Origin: CAYNHF01 sp964397045
GTDB taxonomy: Bacteria > Actinomycetota > Acidimicrobiia > Spongiisociales > UBA5794
Direction of reading: 5' to 3'
Assembly: GCA_964397045.1 (NCBI GenBank)
Contig: CAYNHF010000016.1
Location: 1-64,000, forward strand
Length of the DNA stretch: 64,000 nt
Under the pieces are notes generated by a model. The model was not told the origin of the DNA and searched no databases. It was given only the letters and a program-made list of their open reading frames with translations. Made by a program: the position numbers and the translations under genes. This document shows positions 27,403-36,219 of the stretch, piece by piece; within the stretch, counting starts at the first letter, position 1, and the number at the start of each line of letters is the position of its first letter.

Positions 27403-28346
27403 CAGACGAGTTGGAGCCTACCCGAGGTCAGGTCTTGTGCCATTGCCGCCGCGCCAACCGCTCCGGCGGCAGGTCCCAGGCTGGCCACGAGGATGGGGGG
27501 CACCCTGCGGTAGCTACCGCCGTGCAGCGCATCCGCCGCGACGCGCCGAGCAGGGCCCAGCAGGGCCTCACCCACCGAGCCCAGTCCGCCGCCGACGATG
27601 ACCACCTCGGGGTCGAAGATGGCGATCAGGTTGCAGAGCCCGTGGCCGAGGTGAACCCCGACCTGAGCGACGAGCGCCCGTGCAGACTCATCTCCGGCAT
27701 CCGCGGCGCGTGTGATGGCTTCCGCGGTGGCCGGTTCACCACCCAACATGCCCGCCATCGCGCCATCCGGGTTGTCCGTCACGAATTGTGAAGCCAGCCG
27801 GAGGAGCGCCGGCCCGCTCGCCCTGGTCTCCCAGCATCCCCGCCTGCCGCAGGCGCATTGCAGACCACCAGAGTCGTAGAGCGTGTGCCCCCACTCTCCT
27901 GCGAATGACGTCCCGCGCTGGATCCTGCCGTCGAGCATGACGGCGCCACCGATCCCCGTTCCCAATGTCACCAGCACTACCTCGTTGTAGTCGCGGGCTG
28001 CGCCAAGCGCCCGCTCTCCGTAGAGCGACATGTTGGCGTCGTTGTCGACGACTGCGGGAACCCCGAACTCCTCGATCAGCGCTTCGCGAAGATGTACGTC
28101 GGTGTCGGTGACGTGAGGTCCCCATACGAGCACGCCGGCCGGCCAGCGAACCAAGGCGGCGACCCCGACGCCGACTGCCGCGATGCCCTCAGCCCACAGG
28201 TGACGAGCCGCCTCGATCACTGCCGCGCTGAGGCCGTTGGGAACTGCTGGGGCGGAGAAGCGCTGTTCAGCCTCGATCACACCATCGCGCTGGCGTACGG
28301 CCAGCAGCTTGCTCCCGCCGAGGTCGATACCGATCGTCGCAGCCAT
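27402..28346 (-). CDS. ROK-family kinase (glucokinase type)
   Basis: 314-residue ROK sugar kinase. The N-terminal phosphate loop is IGIDLGGSK; the zinc-binding motif is GLQCACGRRGCWE preceded by GEWGH; the ATP-site loop GTGIGGAVMLDG is present. Likely phosphorylates glucose with ATP, but ROK specificity varies. ATG 28346 is preferred to a TTG three codons upstream. It begins after a 73-base gap from the small protein gene and is coupled to the DUF1232 gene. Confidence 0.9.
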   Translation of the reverse strand: MAATIGIDLGGSKLLAVRQRDGVIEAEQRFSAPAVPNGLSAAVIEAARHLWAEGIAAVGVGVAALVRWPAGVLVWGPHVTDTDVHLREALIEEFGVPAVVDNDANMSLYGERALGAARDYNEVVLVTLGTGIGGAVMLDGRIQRGTSFAGEWGHTLYDSGGLQCACGRRGCWETRASGPALLRLASQFVTDNPDGAMAGMLGGEPATAEAITRAADAGDESARALVAQVGVHLGHGLCNLIAIFDPEVVIVGGGLGSVGEALLGPARRVAADALHGGSYRRVPPILVASLGPAAGAVGAAAMAQDLTSGRLQLV

Positions 28347-28419
28347 GGTCGCCAATCTCGTTCGAGAGGGAATGTCGCAGGTGCCAGGCTACCCGGAGCC
28401 ACCGACCATGCCGCGACGC

Positions 28420-28623
28420 TCATTCGAGGTCGATGCGGGTGGGGTCGACCAGATCCTGCTCGGTCAATCCGTCTGCTTCGCCGTCTCGGGCACGCTTGAC
28501 GCGCACCACTTCGTCGAGAAACGCGCCCACTCCTGCGACGATCTCGTAGCCGGCTCGGAGCCAGTGGAGGCCCGCACGCTGCAGACCGAGCTTGAAGGCG
28601 TCGGTTCGTTCATCGTCGTTCAC
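28420..28623 (-). CDS. Small conserved protein following ArsA ATPase
   Basis: 67 residues, mostly one amphipathic helix (LGLQRAGLHWLRAGYEIVAG) followed by a charged tail. GTG 28623 has GAGGGGG upstream and lies nine bases after the ArsA-like gene. Its position in the operon and the lack of another good frame support a real gene. A helical partner or adaptor of the ATPase is inference. Confidence 0.65.
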   Translation of the reverse strand: MNDDERTDAFKLGLQRAGLHWLRAGYEIVAGVGAFLDEVVRVKRARDGEADGLTEQDLVDPTRIDLE

Positions 28624-28632
28624 TGGACCCCC

Positions 28633-29802
28633 TCACGCATCCAGTCCGAATGTGATGCGCAGCTGCCCGGCTAGTAGCTGAGCTCTGCGCACATGGCGTC
28701 GCTTCAGCGAGTCTGGCAGCACAAATGAGCGACGATACGGGCCGACGGTGATGTAAAGCTCGTCGGCATGGCGAAGCACGTCGACATCGCTCTTCTCGGC
28801 GAATGGAACCGACAGCACCAGCACGACCTCGTCTCCGTCCTCCTCGACGTGGAAGGGTCGACCTTGCGCCAAGCGCTCGATCGGATCGCGGTCGCCGTAG
28901 AGCTCATCACCGACCAGGCGCAACTTGGCCGGCCCCACCATTTCCTCGTCGAACAGCCGCAACAACCGGATATCGACATCTGCGAAACCCTCCGCCACTG
29001 TGTCCAGGTGCGACTCCTGGATCTCGCGCCAGCGCTTGAAGTAGGGATCCGTGACCGAGTCGGGATATACCCGATTCACGATCGCCGCATCCACCGCATA
29101 GCCAAACAGCCCGAGGTAGGTGTAGGTGCGGCGGGCCTCGGAAACGACCATCTTCTCGGGATTCATCACCAGCCGTGCGCTGGTGACCTCTGGGTCGGAC
29201 AGGATCTCGCGGATTCCGTCGAGGCGCTCATAGAATCGTTCAACCGCCTCGAACACCTTGTCGTCTGCCATCGGCATGGTGGTCGCTCGCGACAACACCG
29301 GCCGCACGACCTTGGCGACCCGACGCCCCACCGGGAACATCTTTTCCATGTACCAGCTCAACACGTCCGGCAGGCTGAGCAGGCGCAGTGTCTCCGCAGT
29401 CGGAGCGCAATCAACCACGATGACGTCGTACTCACCCGAGCGCACATGGTCACGCACGCTGGCGAGCGAGAAGATCTCGTCCATGCCGGGGAAGACCGTG
29501 AGTTCCTCGGCTTCGACACCGTTGAGACCAGACCAGTCAAAGAGTTCGGTCAGGTGATCGCGGACGTCCCCCCATGATTCTTCGAGGCGTTGCTGTGAGT
29601 CGATCTGTTGCGCAAAGAGCCCATCGACCACCAGGCCGGGTTCATCACCGAAGTCCATCTGGAATGCATCCGCCAGGCTATGGGCAGGGTCGGTGGACAT
29701 GACGAGTGTGCGATGTCCGAGGTCCGCGGCCCGGATTGCGGTGGCTGCCGACACGGTTGTCTTGCCTACCCCGCCCTTACCCGTGACGAGGATGACCCGC
29801 AT
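28633..29802 (-). CDS. ArsA-family (Get3/TRC40-like) ATPase
   Basis: 389 residues. P-loop GKGGVGKTT at residues 8-16, the A-loop STDPAHSLADAF, and DCAPTAETLRLL switch II characterise the ArsA/Get3 superfamily. The C-terminal 80 residues form a beta-rich ArsA_HSP20-like domain (VVLVLSVPFAEKSDVDV... RRSFVLP). No arsenic-binding cysteine cluster, arsB or arsR is nearby, so an arsenite-pump role is not supported; many actinobacterial homologues have unknown clients. Coupled to the SRPBCC gene by a one-base TGATG overlap. Confidence 0.92.
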   Translation of the reverse strand: MRVILVTGKGGVGKTTVSAATAIRAADLGHRTLVMSTDPAHSLADAFQMDFGDEPGLVVDGLFAQQIDSQQRLEESWGDVRDHLTELFDWSGLNGVEAEELTVFPGMDEIFSLASVRDHVRSGEYDVIVVDCAPTAETLRLLSLPDVLSWYMEKMFPVGRRVAKVVRPVLSRATTMPMADDKVFEAVERFYERLDGIREILSDPEVTSARLVMNPEKMVVSEARRTYTYLGLFGYAVDAAIVNRVYPDSVTDPYFKRWREIQESHLDTVAEGFADVDIRLLRLFDEEMVGPAKLRLVGDELYGDRDPIERLAQGRPFHVEEDGDEVVLVLSVPFAEKSDVDVLRHADELYITVGPYRRSFVLPDSLKRRHVRRAQLLAGQLRITFGLDA

Positions 29803-30242
29803 CAGTCGCTCTCGGCACGTTTCTTGAGGCCGCGCAGAGCGCTCGACACGATCTGTTTCTCAGCCTGGCGGCGGAGGAGTCCCGGAAAGCTGAAGGCGGG
29901 ATCCACCCGCAAGGCGTACAGCACCTCGGTACCACCATCGTCGAGTTCTTTGAACTCGTAGCTTCCCTCCAGGGCCTGGATGTCGTCTCCCGGGATCGCA
30001 ACCCAGGAGAAACCATGCTCGAGGGTGTAGTCGTACTCGAGGGTGTACGTGATCTCCTTGATCATCGCATCGGCGACGAACGTCACCGTCGCGGGCCTCC
30101 CCGACTCGTCTTCCTCGACGATGTCCACGCTCTTGATGCCGTTGACCCAGACGGGATAGGCCTCGAGGTCGAGGGCAACTTCGTACAAACGGTCCGGGCT
30201 CGCTGAGACCTCGATCGTCTGCACTGTGCCTTCCATGGCCAT
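29802..30242 (-). CDS. SRPBCC (polyketide cyclase/START-like) protein
   Basis: 146 residues with the helix-grip START-like fold: VSASPDRLYEVALDLEAYPVWVNG near the N-terminus and SSALRGLKKRAE at the C-terminal helix, typical of the coenzyme Q-binding COQ10/polyketide cyclase 2 group. ATG at 30242 with GGAG nine bases upstream; the ATG at 30236 is an alternative. First gene of the SRPBCC-ArsA unit. A hydrophobic-ligand carrier role is inferred from the fold. Confidence 0.85.
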   Translation of the reverse strand: MAMEGTVQTIEVSASPDRLYEVALDLEAYPVWVNGIKSVDIVEEDESGRPATVTFVADAMIKEITYTLEYDYTLEHGFSWVAIPGDDIQALEGSYEFKELDDGGTEVLYALRVDPAFSFPGLLRRQAEKQIVSSALRGLKKRAESD

Positions 30243-30377
30243 GATGACTTGCTCCCACGTCGGCTGCGGTTCGCCAGATCGACTCGCTCGGAAACCGTGA
30301 GGCGATCAGGCCGCCAGCGTAGCGGTCGCGTACATCAACCAATCGGGTCGGTCCACGAGTCCGGATGAGAGTCGGTC

Positions 30378-31130
30378 TCAGCGGTGAATCACCGGCCGGC
30401 CGGTGGCCCGGAAGTACCCAACGTTGCGACACACCGTTCGCCCGATCCGCCACGAAAGCGCCTGTGGCTGGTGGACATCACCGAAGTAGTGGAAGGCGGG
30501 CTGGAATCGTTCGATGTAGTCGAAGACCGGCAGTGAGGCCTTGGAACGCCCGCCGATGACGTCTGAGGCGAGGGAGGGCACTGCAGGTGGGACGTGAGTG
30601 CACAGCACATCGACCCGGCCCAATGAATCGAGCTTGTCCGCCATCGCGTCGTCTGGTACCTCACCCGGAGTGTTGAGGGCCATCACCCCGCCCCCCGCGA
30701 AACCCACCTGCCACCCTTCGATTTCCACCACGTCGCCGTCTACGAATCTCGAGCCGGGAGGCAAGTGACCGGCCAGCAGCTCCGGTCGGTCCACGTTGCC
30801 GTACGTCACGAAGGCCGTGGCTCCGGTGAGGGCAGCACCGACATCCTGATATGCGATCTCGACCGCGGCATCGAACCGGGACCGGATCTCTTCTTCGCGA
30901 CCGGCCACGAAATGCTCCCAGTGAGCGCGAGCCAAATCCGGCTCACGATGCAGACGAAGCGACACCAGTTGCGCAACAAACTCGGTGCCGGCAATGTCTG
31001 CCACCAGGCCTTCATACGTTCGGTAGTCGATGTAGTTGATCAGATCCCCCAGAATGAGAAGGGGGGAAGGGTCGGCCGCCAACCTGCGCAACGCGGCGGT
31101 GGCACCGTGCACATCCGCTATCAGCCGCAT
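30378..31130 (-). CDS. Calcineurin-like metallophosphoesterase
   Basis: 250 residues. The metal ligands of the fold are visible in order: LIADVHG (DxH), LILGDLINYID (GD), TYGNVDRPE (GN), LCTHVPPA (H) and FHYFGDVHQPQ (GDVH). ATG 31130 overlaps the stop of the upstream membrane-protein gene (ATGA). Substrate unknown; relatives act on phosphodiesters or nucleotides. Confidence 0.88.
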   Translation of the reverse strand: MRLIADVHGATAALRRLAADPSPLLILGDLINYIDYRTYEGLVADIAGTEFVAQLVSLRLHREPDLARAHWEHFVAGREEEIRSRFDAAVEIAYQDVGAALTGATAFVTYGNVDRPELLAGHLPPGSRFVDGDVVEIEGWQVGFAGGGVMALNTPGEVPDDAMADKLDSLGRVDVLCTHVPPAVPSLASDVIGGRSKASLPVFDYIERFQPAFHYFGDVHQPQALSWRIGRTVCRNVGYFRATGRPVIHR

Positions 31131-31423
31131 CACTCGGGCTCCGCGCCGGGCCCGATGCGGGTGGCGACGACCGCCATGACCGCCGACCCGACGACCGCTC
31201 CGGCTAGAGCCAACCAAGGACTCCACCCTGCATATTCCGCCGAGATCCCACCCATGCCAAACCCGGTGATTCCCGCCACAACCGCCCGGCCGCGAGCACC
31301 GAAACGGGCTTCTGGATCGAGGCCATCCCACCCATCGACTGCAGTGGCAACAACCCCGAACCCAACCCAAGCCAGAATCGCAACGAGGCCGAGTATCACC
31401 GCGATCGCGTAGAAAGTGGTCAT
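31130..31423 (-). CDS. Small membrane protein coupled to metallophosphoesterase
   Basis: 97 residues with about three hydrophobic segments and glycine-rich loops (GITGFGMGGISAEYAG). ATG at 31423 begins MTTFYAIAVILG; the longer frame to 31639 has no meaningful extension. Its stop overlaps the metallophosphoesterase start by four bases. Function unknown. Confidence 0.65.
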   Translation of the reverse strand: MTTFYAIAVILGLVAILAWVGFGVVATAVDGWDGLDPEARFGARGRAVVAGITGFGMGGISAEYAGWSPWLALAGAVVGSAVMAVVATRIGPGAEPE

Positions 31424-31511
31424 CTGCGGCTGGACGGACGGCGGGTCACACGCATGGGAGCGAGCGTAGACGGGAGGTCGCCGTGTGAAGCGCGTCGGAT
31501 CGAGGCAGTCT

Positions 31512-32525
31512 TCACGTGGCCTCCTGCAGATCTGCAGGACGCCCGTACTTGCGCCGGAAGAGCAGGTAGGCGATGGCGCCCGCCGGGATTGGCAGCCAGA
31601 ACTGGAAGAGACGGTAAGCCAGGGTCGCCAGGAGTGCATCCCCAGATGGAATTCCGGCGATCACGAGGGTCGCAGTCAGCCCGGCCTCTACGAACCCGAG
31701 ACCACCGGGGGTGATGGGAATCATGCCGAGCACCGCCGAAGCCGCAAACGCGAGCAACACCAACGAGACCCTCGGCTCTGCGCCTACGGCAGTTAACGCC
31801 ACTACGAGCGCCATGTAGTCGAACAGCCAGTTCAGGACCGCAAAACTCAGCGCGCCGCGCCAACGCTTGCCAAGCGCCCGCACCACCTCATTCCTCCGGT
31901 CCAGCAGGCTCTCCGGACGAACGGCCCACGGTCGGTGGAAACGCTTCGCGGCCCATGCGACGGCTTTCTGAAGGACTTGACCGATCCAGCGCAGCGGCCG
32001 GTCGAAGACCACCAGCACGACCGCGGCCCCGAACATGAGAACGAACAGGACGGTTCCGGCAAGAGCGACAGGAAGCAACCCATCTGGGATGGGAGCACTC
32101 ACGGCGGCGGCCACCACCGCGACCCCGGGGAGCGCGAGCAGCACCAGTGTCGAGATGAACGAGACCGCAGCGAGCGCAGCAGCCGCGACGCCGGCGTGGA
32201 CACCCGACACCGAAAGCATCTGGTAGTACAACGCTCCGCCGACGACGGCGCCGCCCGGTACAACGCGACTCACCGCGTTCGAAGTCAGCTGCGCAGTGCC
32301 TGCCACAAACAACGAGACCCCCGGCACCGCGATTCTGGTGAGCTGCCAGGCAGACATGAACGACAACGTCATCAGCAGCGCCATCAAGAAGAACCAGCGC
32401 CACTTGACCTCCCCCAGGTTGGGAGCCTGCGCGAACACGTCGAGGATCTGCGGAAGCAGGTAGTACAGCGACACCAGCCCGAGGATCAGGAAGACAATCT
32501 GGATGACTATGCGCTTGGGAGACAT
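31512..32525 (-). CDS. AglD/UPF0104 (lysylphosphatidylglycerol synthase TM-like) membrane protein
   Basis: 337 residues with about eight transmembrane helices. It carries the UPF0104 signature PGGLGFVEAGLTATL near the C-terminus and NAVSRVVPGGAVVGGALYYQ in the middle, as in flippase-like integral membrane proteins fused to LPG synthases in other bacteria. The catalytic synthase domain is absent, so a lipid- or glycolipid-transport role is inferred from the family only. ATG at 32525; no tight neighbour. Confidence 0.88.
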   Translation of the reverse strand: MSPKRIVIQIVFLILGLVSLYYLLPQILDVFAQAPNLGEVKWRWFFLMALLMTLSFMSAWQLTRIAVPGVSLFVAGTAQLTSNAVSRVVPGGAVVGGALYYQMLSVSGVHAGVAAAALAAVSFISTLVLLALPGVAVVAAAVSAPIPDGLLPVALAGTVLFVLMFGAAVVLVVFDRPLRWIGQVLQKAVAWAAKRFHRPWAVRPESLLDRRNEVVRALGKRWRGALSFAVLNWLFDYMALVVALTAVGAEPRVSLVLLAFAASAVLGMIPITPGGLGFVEAGLTATLVIAGIPSGDALLATLAYRLFQFWLPIPAGAIAYLLFRRKYGRPADLQEAT

Positions 32526-32602
32526 GGGTTGGGCGGGAACACCGCGTCACGGTCGTCGACGATTCCGACGGGAGGCGTAAACCTAGCGCTCGATCTGACC
32601 CA

Positions 32603-33736
32603 TCAGGCGGCGCCCCTGACAATCACCAGTTCGCGGCGAACCTCTTCATGGGTCTCGGCCTCCAGAGCGACATCGAGCACTGGGCCCGCTCCAGTTCCCC
32701 CGATCGCCCCAATTGCCCAGCCGGCGTGAAGTCTGAGGAGCCAGTCGGGGTGGCCGAGGTACCCGGCAAGGACGGGAAGTGTTCTCTCATCCCCGCTGTT
32801 GCCGAGTGCGACCAACAGGTTTCTTCGCAGGTAGCGAGCCCGCCGGCCTGGAATGAAGAAGTGGGAGTAGCGAGCGACGAGCTCGTCGTCGGGCGTCGCC
32901 AGCAGACCGGCGAGATCGACTCTGGCGCGGGGGGAAGGCGCCGCGGCCAGCACGCGACCGCCGGGAGGACATGCCTCGAGGCAATCATCACATCCGTAGA
33001 TCCGGTCGCCCACTGCAGCCCGCAGCTCCCGCGGAATGACCCCTCCCGACTGCAGGATGTGGGCTAGACACCGCCGCGCATCGAGCACCCCCGGCGCAAG
33101 GAGTGCACCCGTTGGGCACGCCGGCAGGCATGCGGTGCAGGTTCCGCAGTCGCGCGCCATCGGAGCAGACGTCTCCAGCGGTGCGTTGGTGACCACCGCA
33201 CCGAGCAGTAGCCACGGCCCGGCACCAGGGGCCAACACCATGGTGTTCTTCCCCCACCACCCGACTCCCGCCCGCACCGCAACGGCGCGATCAACGAGAC
33301 GAGAGTCGTCGCTGATGGTGACTGCTTGGTACCCGGCGGACACCAGTCGCCGCGCGATGGTGTCCAGCACGGCGTGGAGTCCCCGGTAGTGGTCTTCTGC
33401 CGCGAAACGGGCAATGCGTCCGGTGCCCGAGATCTCTGGGCCGGGCGACCCCGCCGCCGGGAGGTAGGGCCACGCGACGGCGACGAGACGCTCGGCCCAC
33501 GGGAAAGTGCGGCGTGGATCCGTCGCGACTGCGGGGTCGCGATAGGTGAATGCCATCTTGGCGTTGGTGCCTTCGGTGATGTGCGACCGCAGCGTCGCCT
33601 CGACCGCGGGGAACGAGTCGGCCGCACACACCCCGCATCCGGCGGCGCCGGCGACAAGCGCGAGTTCGCGGATCGTCGCGGTCGATGGAAGCCGGGCCCG
33701 GCCCGACCCGGCTTCCGCAATCGGATGGGATGACAT
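32603..33736 (-). CDS. queG: Epoxyqueuosine reductase
   Basis: 377 residues. Reduces epoxyqueuosine to queuosine in tRNA anticodons, using cobalamin and two [4Fe-4S] clusters. Visible: SDDSRLVDRAVAVRAGVGW with WGKNTMVL of the cobalamin domain, cluster motifs CGTCTACLPACP and CDDCLEACPPG, and a C-terminal HEAT-like repeat (RRNLLVALGNSGD). ATG 33736 chosen because upstream frame is out of family. No other queuosine gene is in this window. Confidence 0.93.
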   Translation of the reverse strand: MSSHPIAEAGSGRARLPSTATIRELALVAGAAGCGVCAADSFPAVEATLRSHITEGTNAKMAFTYRDPAVATDPRRTFPWAERLVAVAWPYLPAAGSPGPEISGTGRIARFAAEDHYRGLHAVLDTIARRLVSAGYQAVTISDDSRLVDRAVAVRAGVGWWGKNTMVLAPGAGPWLLLGAVVTNAPLETSAPMARDCGTCTACLPACPTGALLAPGVLDARRCLAHILQSGGVIPRELRAAVGDRIYGCDDCLEACPPGGRVLAAAPSPRARVDLAGLLATPDDELVARYSHFFIPGRRARYLRRNLLVALGNSGDERTLPVLAGYLGHPDWLLRLHAGWAIGAIGGTGAGPVLDVALEAETHEEVRRELVIVRGAA

Positions 33737-33825
33737 GGGCCAGAGCGTAGAGCGCGCCGGCCGCGCCCGTACACTGCGCACCTGGTGGGAAGCTGAAGCA
33801 CAGGACGGAAATCGAAAGGCCGAGC

Positions 33826-34290
33826 ATGGGTCTCGAGATCGAACGAAAGTTCCTGGTTGTTGGCGATCGCTGGCGGGCCGACGCGACCGGCTCGGCCTTC
33901 CGGCAGGGGTACCTCTCGACCGCAAAGGAACGCACCGTTCGAGTGCGCGTGGTCGACGGGATCGGGCTCCTCACCGTCAAGGGCACCACGGTCGGCGCGA
34001 CCCGTGCCGAGTTCGAGTACGAGATCCCAGTCGCAGAAGCGAGGGTGCTGCTCGACGAACTTTGCGAGCACCCCCTAATCGAAAAGACGAGACACGTCGT
34101 CGCCAACGAGTCCAGGACCTGGACGATCGACGAATTCGACGGGGCCAATGCGGGCCTCGTCGTCGCTGAGATCGAGCTGGAGCATCCCGACGAACCGATC
34201 GACTTCCCGGCCTGGGTCGGCTCCGAAGTCACCCACGACCCGCGCTACTACAACGCCAATCTCGTGGCCTTTCCCTTCAGCTCATGGTGA
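33826..34290 (+). CDS. CYTH-domain protein
   Basis: 154 residues with the triphosphate-tunnel signature EIERKFLV at residues 4-11 and downstream charged strands (RVRVVDG, EIELEHPDEP). CYTH proteins hydrolyse inorganic triphosphate or act as adenylate cyclase-type enzymes; the exact activity is unknown. ATG 33826. Divergent from queG with 89 bases between. Confidence 0.9.
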   Translation: MGLEIERKFLVVGDRWRADATGSAFRQGYLSTAKERTVRVRVVDGIGLLTVKGTTVGATRAEFEYEIPVAEARVLLDELCEHPLIEKTRHVVANESRTWTIDEFDGANAGLVVAEIELEHPDEPIDFPAWVGSEVTHDPRYYNANLVAFPFSSW

Positions 34291-34313
34291 AACGGACCAC
34301 CGTCTTCCGGTGA

Positions 34314-34520
34314 TCAGCCTGTCGCCTCCTCCGGGTCGTAGGTGCGCGGTACCAGCCTGATCGGGGACACCAATCCAGCCTCTGCCAAGTGCCCCAACGC
34401 CTGCACCTCCTCATCGCGCATCTCGAGCCGTTGCACCGGCCCGTCAAGCAGGACTGTGACAATGCAGTCGTCACAAGCCGAGCTGTGCTGCATGGCACAG
34501 CAATCGCAGTCAACGATCAC
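34314..34520 (-). CDS. Small cysteine-rich protein
   Basis: 68 residues beginning VIVDCDCCAMQHSSACDDCI with five cysteines, followed by a short alpha/beta tail (LGHLAEAGLVSPIRLVP). It resembles a short actinobacterial family with a cysteine-rich, presumably metal-binding start. GTG at 34520 has GGGAGGT upstream, which favours it over a longer frame to 34697. Function unknown. Confidence 0.7.
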   Translation of the reverse strand: MIVDCDCCAMQHSSACDDCIVTVLLDGPVQRLEMRDEEVQALGHLAEAGLVSPIRLVPRTYDPEEATG

Positions 34521-34712
34521 GAGGTGACCTCCCTGCTGCTCCGGACCGCTCCAGGGTCCTTCGTCCTCTCCCGGCTGCCCTATCCATCCGACCCTCCTGG
34601 CTGCTCGCGGCTTCCCTGACGAAGCCACTGCCTGATTGGCACCAGCGTACAAATCGGGTGTGACAGAAACCGGATACGGCGGCAGGCGGCGCGCCAACCG
34701 AGCTCACCGGCA

Positions 34713-35969
34713 TCAAGGACGGCGCAGCCACTCCCCCAGTGCCTCCGACCAAAGGGCGAAGACGGACGTCGACTCAGCGCGTTCACGTACCGCCCGATCG
34801 GAGCTGACGACCACCACCGGAACTGAGAACTCTCTCGCGATGCCAACCACCAGATCGTCGGCAGCCACCCCAGCCTCTGCGTACAACAGTTCGACGCCGT
34901 CGCGAAACCCAGGCTCCCGCGACCCTGGGATGTGGGAATCGAATACCACCACGACGGCGGGCGTGGCAGCCGCCTGCTTGCGGAACCTGGCCAGGTCCGT
35001 CACCAGGCGTTTGCGAGCCTCACCGGTGGTAGCGGTGGCTGGGTCCAGGTGAAACAACACATTGTGTCCATCGACCACCAGCGCGAAGCCGGTGGGTTGC
35101 CCTAGGAGCCACACCACGACCTCCCCAGCGTCAGGGCGGATACCGGCCGGCACCGCCAGCACATCTTCGGGGGCTGCCGGGTCGGACGAAGACTCAGCTG
35201 CGGACGTGGCTGGCTGCGCGGCCGGAGCGGGACCCGGGCCGGCTGCCGGAACCATCGCAGCGAGCAAGTCCAGGTGGCGGGCAAGCGCAATACCCTCACG
35301 AGGTGCCGATGTGGCAGCTGCCTGTGCGGATCCGGCTCGAAGCTCTGCCAGTTCCCGACGCAGCGCACGGAGCCGCCGTCCGACCTCACGAGAAGCAGCA
35401 TCCGCCTCGTCCCGCTCCGCCAACGCGGCCTCCACCGCCCGGGTGCCGTCCTCCAGCATCTCGCGCTTGGCTGCCAGTTCGCTGCGGGAAGCAGCCAGCG
35501 CAACCTCGAGCCGCTTGCGCCCTGCCGTCCGCTCGACCTTGGCAGCCGCTGCAGCCGTATTCGCCTCTCGCCTGGTCTCCTTTGCCTTTGCCTTGAGGGC
35601 ATGCACTTCGCTCGCCAATGCTGCGACCTGCGCCTCGGCTTGCTGGGCCTTCGCGGCCTCGGCGTCGGCACGGTCGTCCGCGATGGCGTCTGCCACCACA
35701 ACCCACCAGCCATCCAGGTGTTCGAGAAAACCGCGCGACGGTCCGTCCCCCTCGAGTTGCTCCAGCGCTTCGTCGCGCAACCACTGGTTGCGATCGAGTT
35801 CTCGGAGTAGGGAACGGGCCAGTGGTGGAGGAAGCCTGCCAGACGAACTCGCGACCACACGCCGCAGCGATTCGGGCGCGTCGTCCGGGTCCATCTCGCG
35901 CAACGCCTGCCTGGCGGCGCCCACCGCCGCGGCGAGTACCGTCAGTGCTTCCGTTGGGAAACCGCTCAT
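34713..35969 (-). CDS. NYN-domain (YacP-like) RNase-type protein with coiled-coil arm
   Basis: 418 residues. The C-terminal NYN (PIN-like) domain of YacP type carries the acidic metal-site pattern ALVVDGHNVLFHLD, VVVVFDSHIPG and VVSSDRAVRE (about residues 280-415). The middle (about 105-235) is a long Ala/Glu/Arg/Lys coiled coil; the N-terminus is a helical region. A ribonuclease role is likely by fold, target unknown. ATG 35969 has GAGGA upstream; an extended frame to 36257 runs into the ilv leader region and is not used. Divergent from ilvB. Confidence 0.85.
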   Translation of the reverse strand: MSGFPTEALTVLAAAVGAARQALREMDPDDAPESLRRVVASSSGRLPPPLARSLLRELDRNQWLRDEALEQLEGDGPSRGFLEHLDGWWVVVADAIADDRADAEAAKAQQAEAQVAALASEVHALKAKAKETRREANTAAAAAKVERTAGRKRLEVALAASRSELAAKREMLEDGTRAVEAALAERDEADAASREVGRRLRALRRELAELRAGSAQAAATSAPREGIALARHLDLLAAMVPAAGPGPAPAAQPATSAAESSSDPAAPEDVLAVPAGIRPDAGEVVVWLLGQPTGFALVVDGHNVLFHLDPATATTGEARKRLVTDLARFRKQAAATPAVVVVFDSHIPGSREPGFRDGVELLYAEAGVAADDLVVGIAREFSVPVVVVSSDRAVRERAESTSVFALWSEALGEWLRRP

Positions 35970-36031
35970 GTACCCATCCTCGCGTGACGACACCGAAACC
36001 AGACAATCGCGGACCATCGAGCCACCGCTTC

Positions 36032-36059
36032 TTGACACCGCGTCCCAGGGTGGCATACT
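36032..36059 (+). promoter_or_regulatory. Promoter of the ilvBN operon
   Basis: Perfect -35 TTGACA (36032-36037) and a -10 of CATACT (36054-36059) with a 16-base spacer, in an otherwise GC-rich stretch. It is followed by the leader peptide and attenuator hairpins, so transcription should start near 36066. Confidence 0.85.
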
Positions 36060-36093
36060 CGCCCTCCACAGACGGAAAGACCCGGAGACGAAC

Positions 36094-36129
36094 TTGCAGC
36101 AGAGCACCACCCTCGTACTCATCACGTAG
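36094..36129 (+). CDS. ilv leader peptide
   Basis: An 11-codon frame starting at TTG 36094, with CCGGAG a few bases upstream, ends TAG at 36127-36129. It reads MQQSTTLVLIT: seven of the last eight residues are threonine, leucine, valine or isoleucine, the products or co-regulators of this operon. It lies between the promoter and a strong terminator, as expected for a ribosome-mediated attenuator. Confidence 0.75.
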   Translation: MQQSTTLVLIT

Positions 36130-36160
36130 GCGCATCCGACGCCTTGCGTCGATATGCGCC
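36129..36160 (+). promoter_or_regulatory. Leader hairpin of the ilv attenuator
   Basis: Overlaps the leader stop codon. GGCGCAT (36129-36135) pairs with ATGCGCC (36154-36160), and inside it CGACGC pairs with GCGTCG around a CTT loop, with a small internal loop between the two stems. It would form when the ribosome clears the leader peptide. It ends four bases before the terminator. Confidence 0.7.
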
Positions 36161-36164
36161 ACCA

Positions 36165-36187
36165 CCCTCCAGCCGGAGGGTTTTTTT
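36165..36187 (+). terminator. Intrinsic terminator of the ilv attenuator
   Basis: CCCTCC (36165-36170), loop AGCC, GGAGGG (36175-36180), then seven T residues (36181-36187). A clean intrinsic terminator 33 bases before ilvB. The sequence CACCACCCTC occurs both in the leader codons (36104-36113) and at the 5' arm of this stem, so the terminator's 3' arm has a second possible partner upstream. Confidence 0.9.
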
Positions 36188-36219
36188 GTACCCGGGTGCC
36201 AACAGCCGCAGGAGCCAAC

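Noticed and set aside
28633..29802. Arsenite-resistance operon
   Set aside because: ArsA-like ATPase only; no arsB, arsR or metal-binding cysteine cluster nearby.
36154..36219. ATG 36154 as ilvB start
   Set aside because: It lies inside the attenuator hairpin and terminator; ATG 36220 has a proper ribosome binding site and matches family length.
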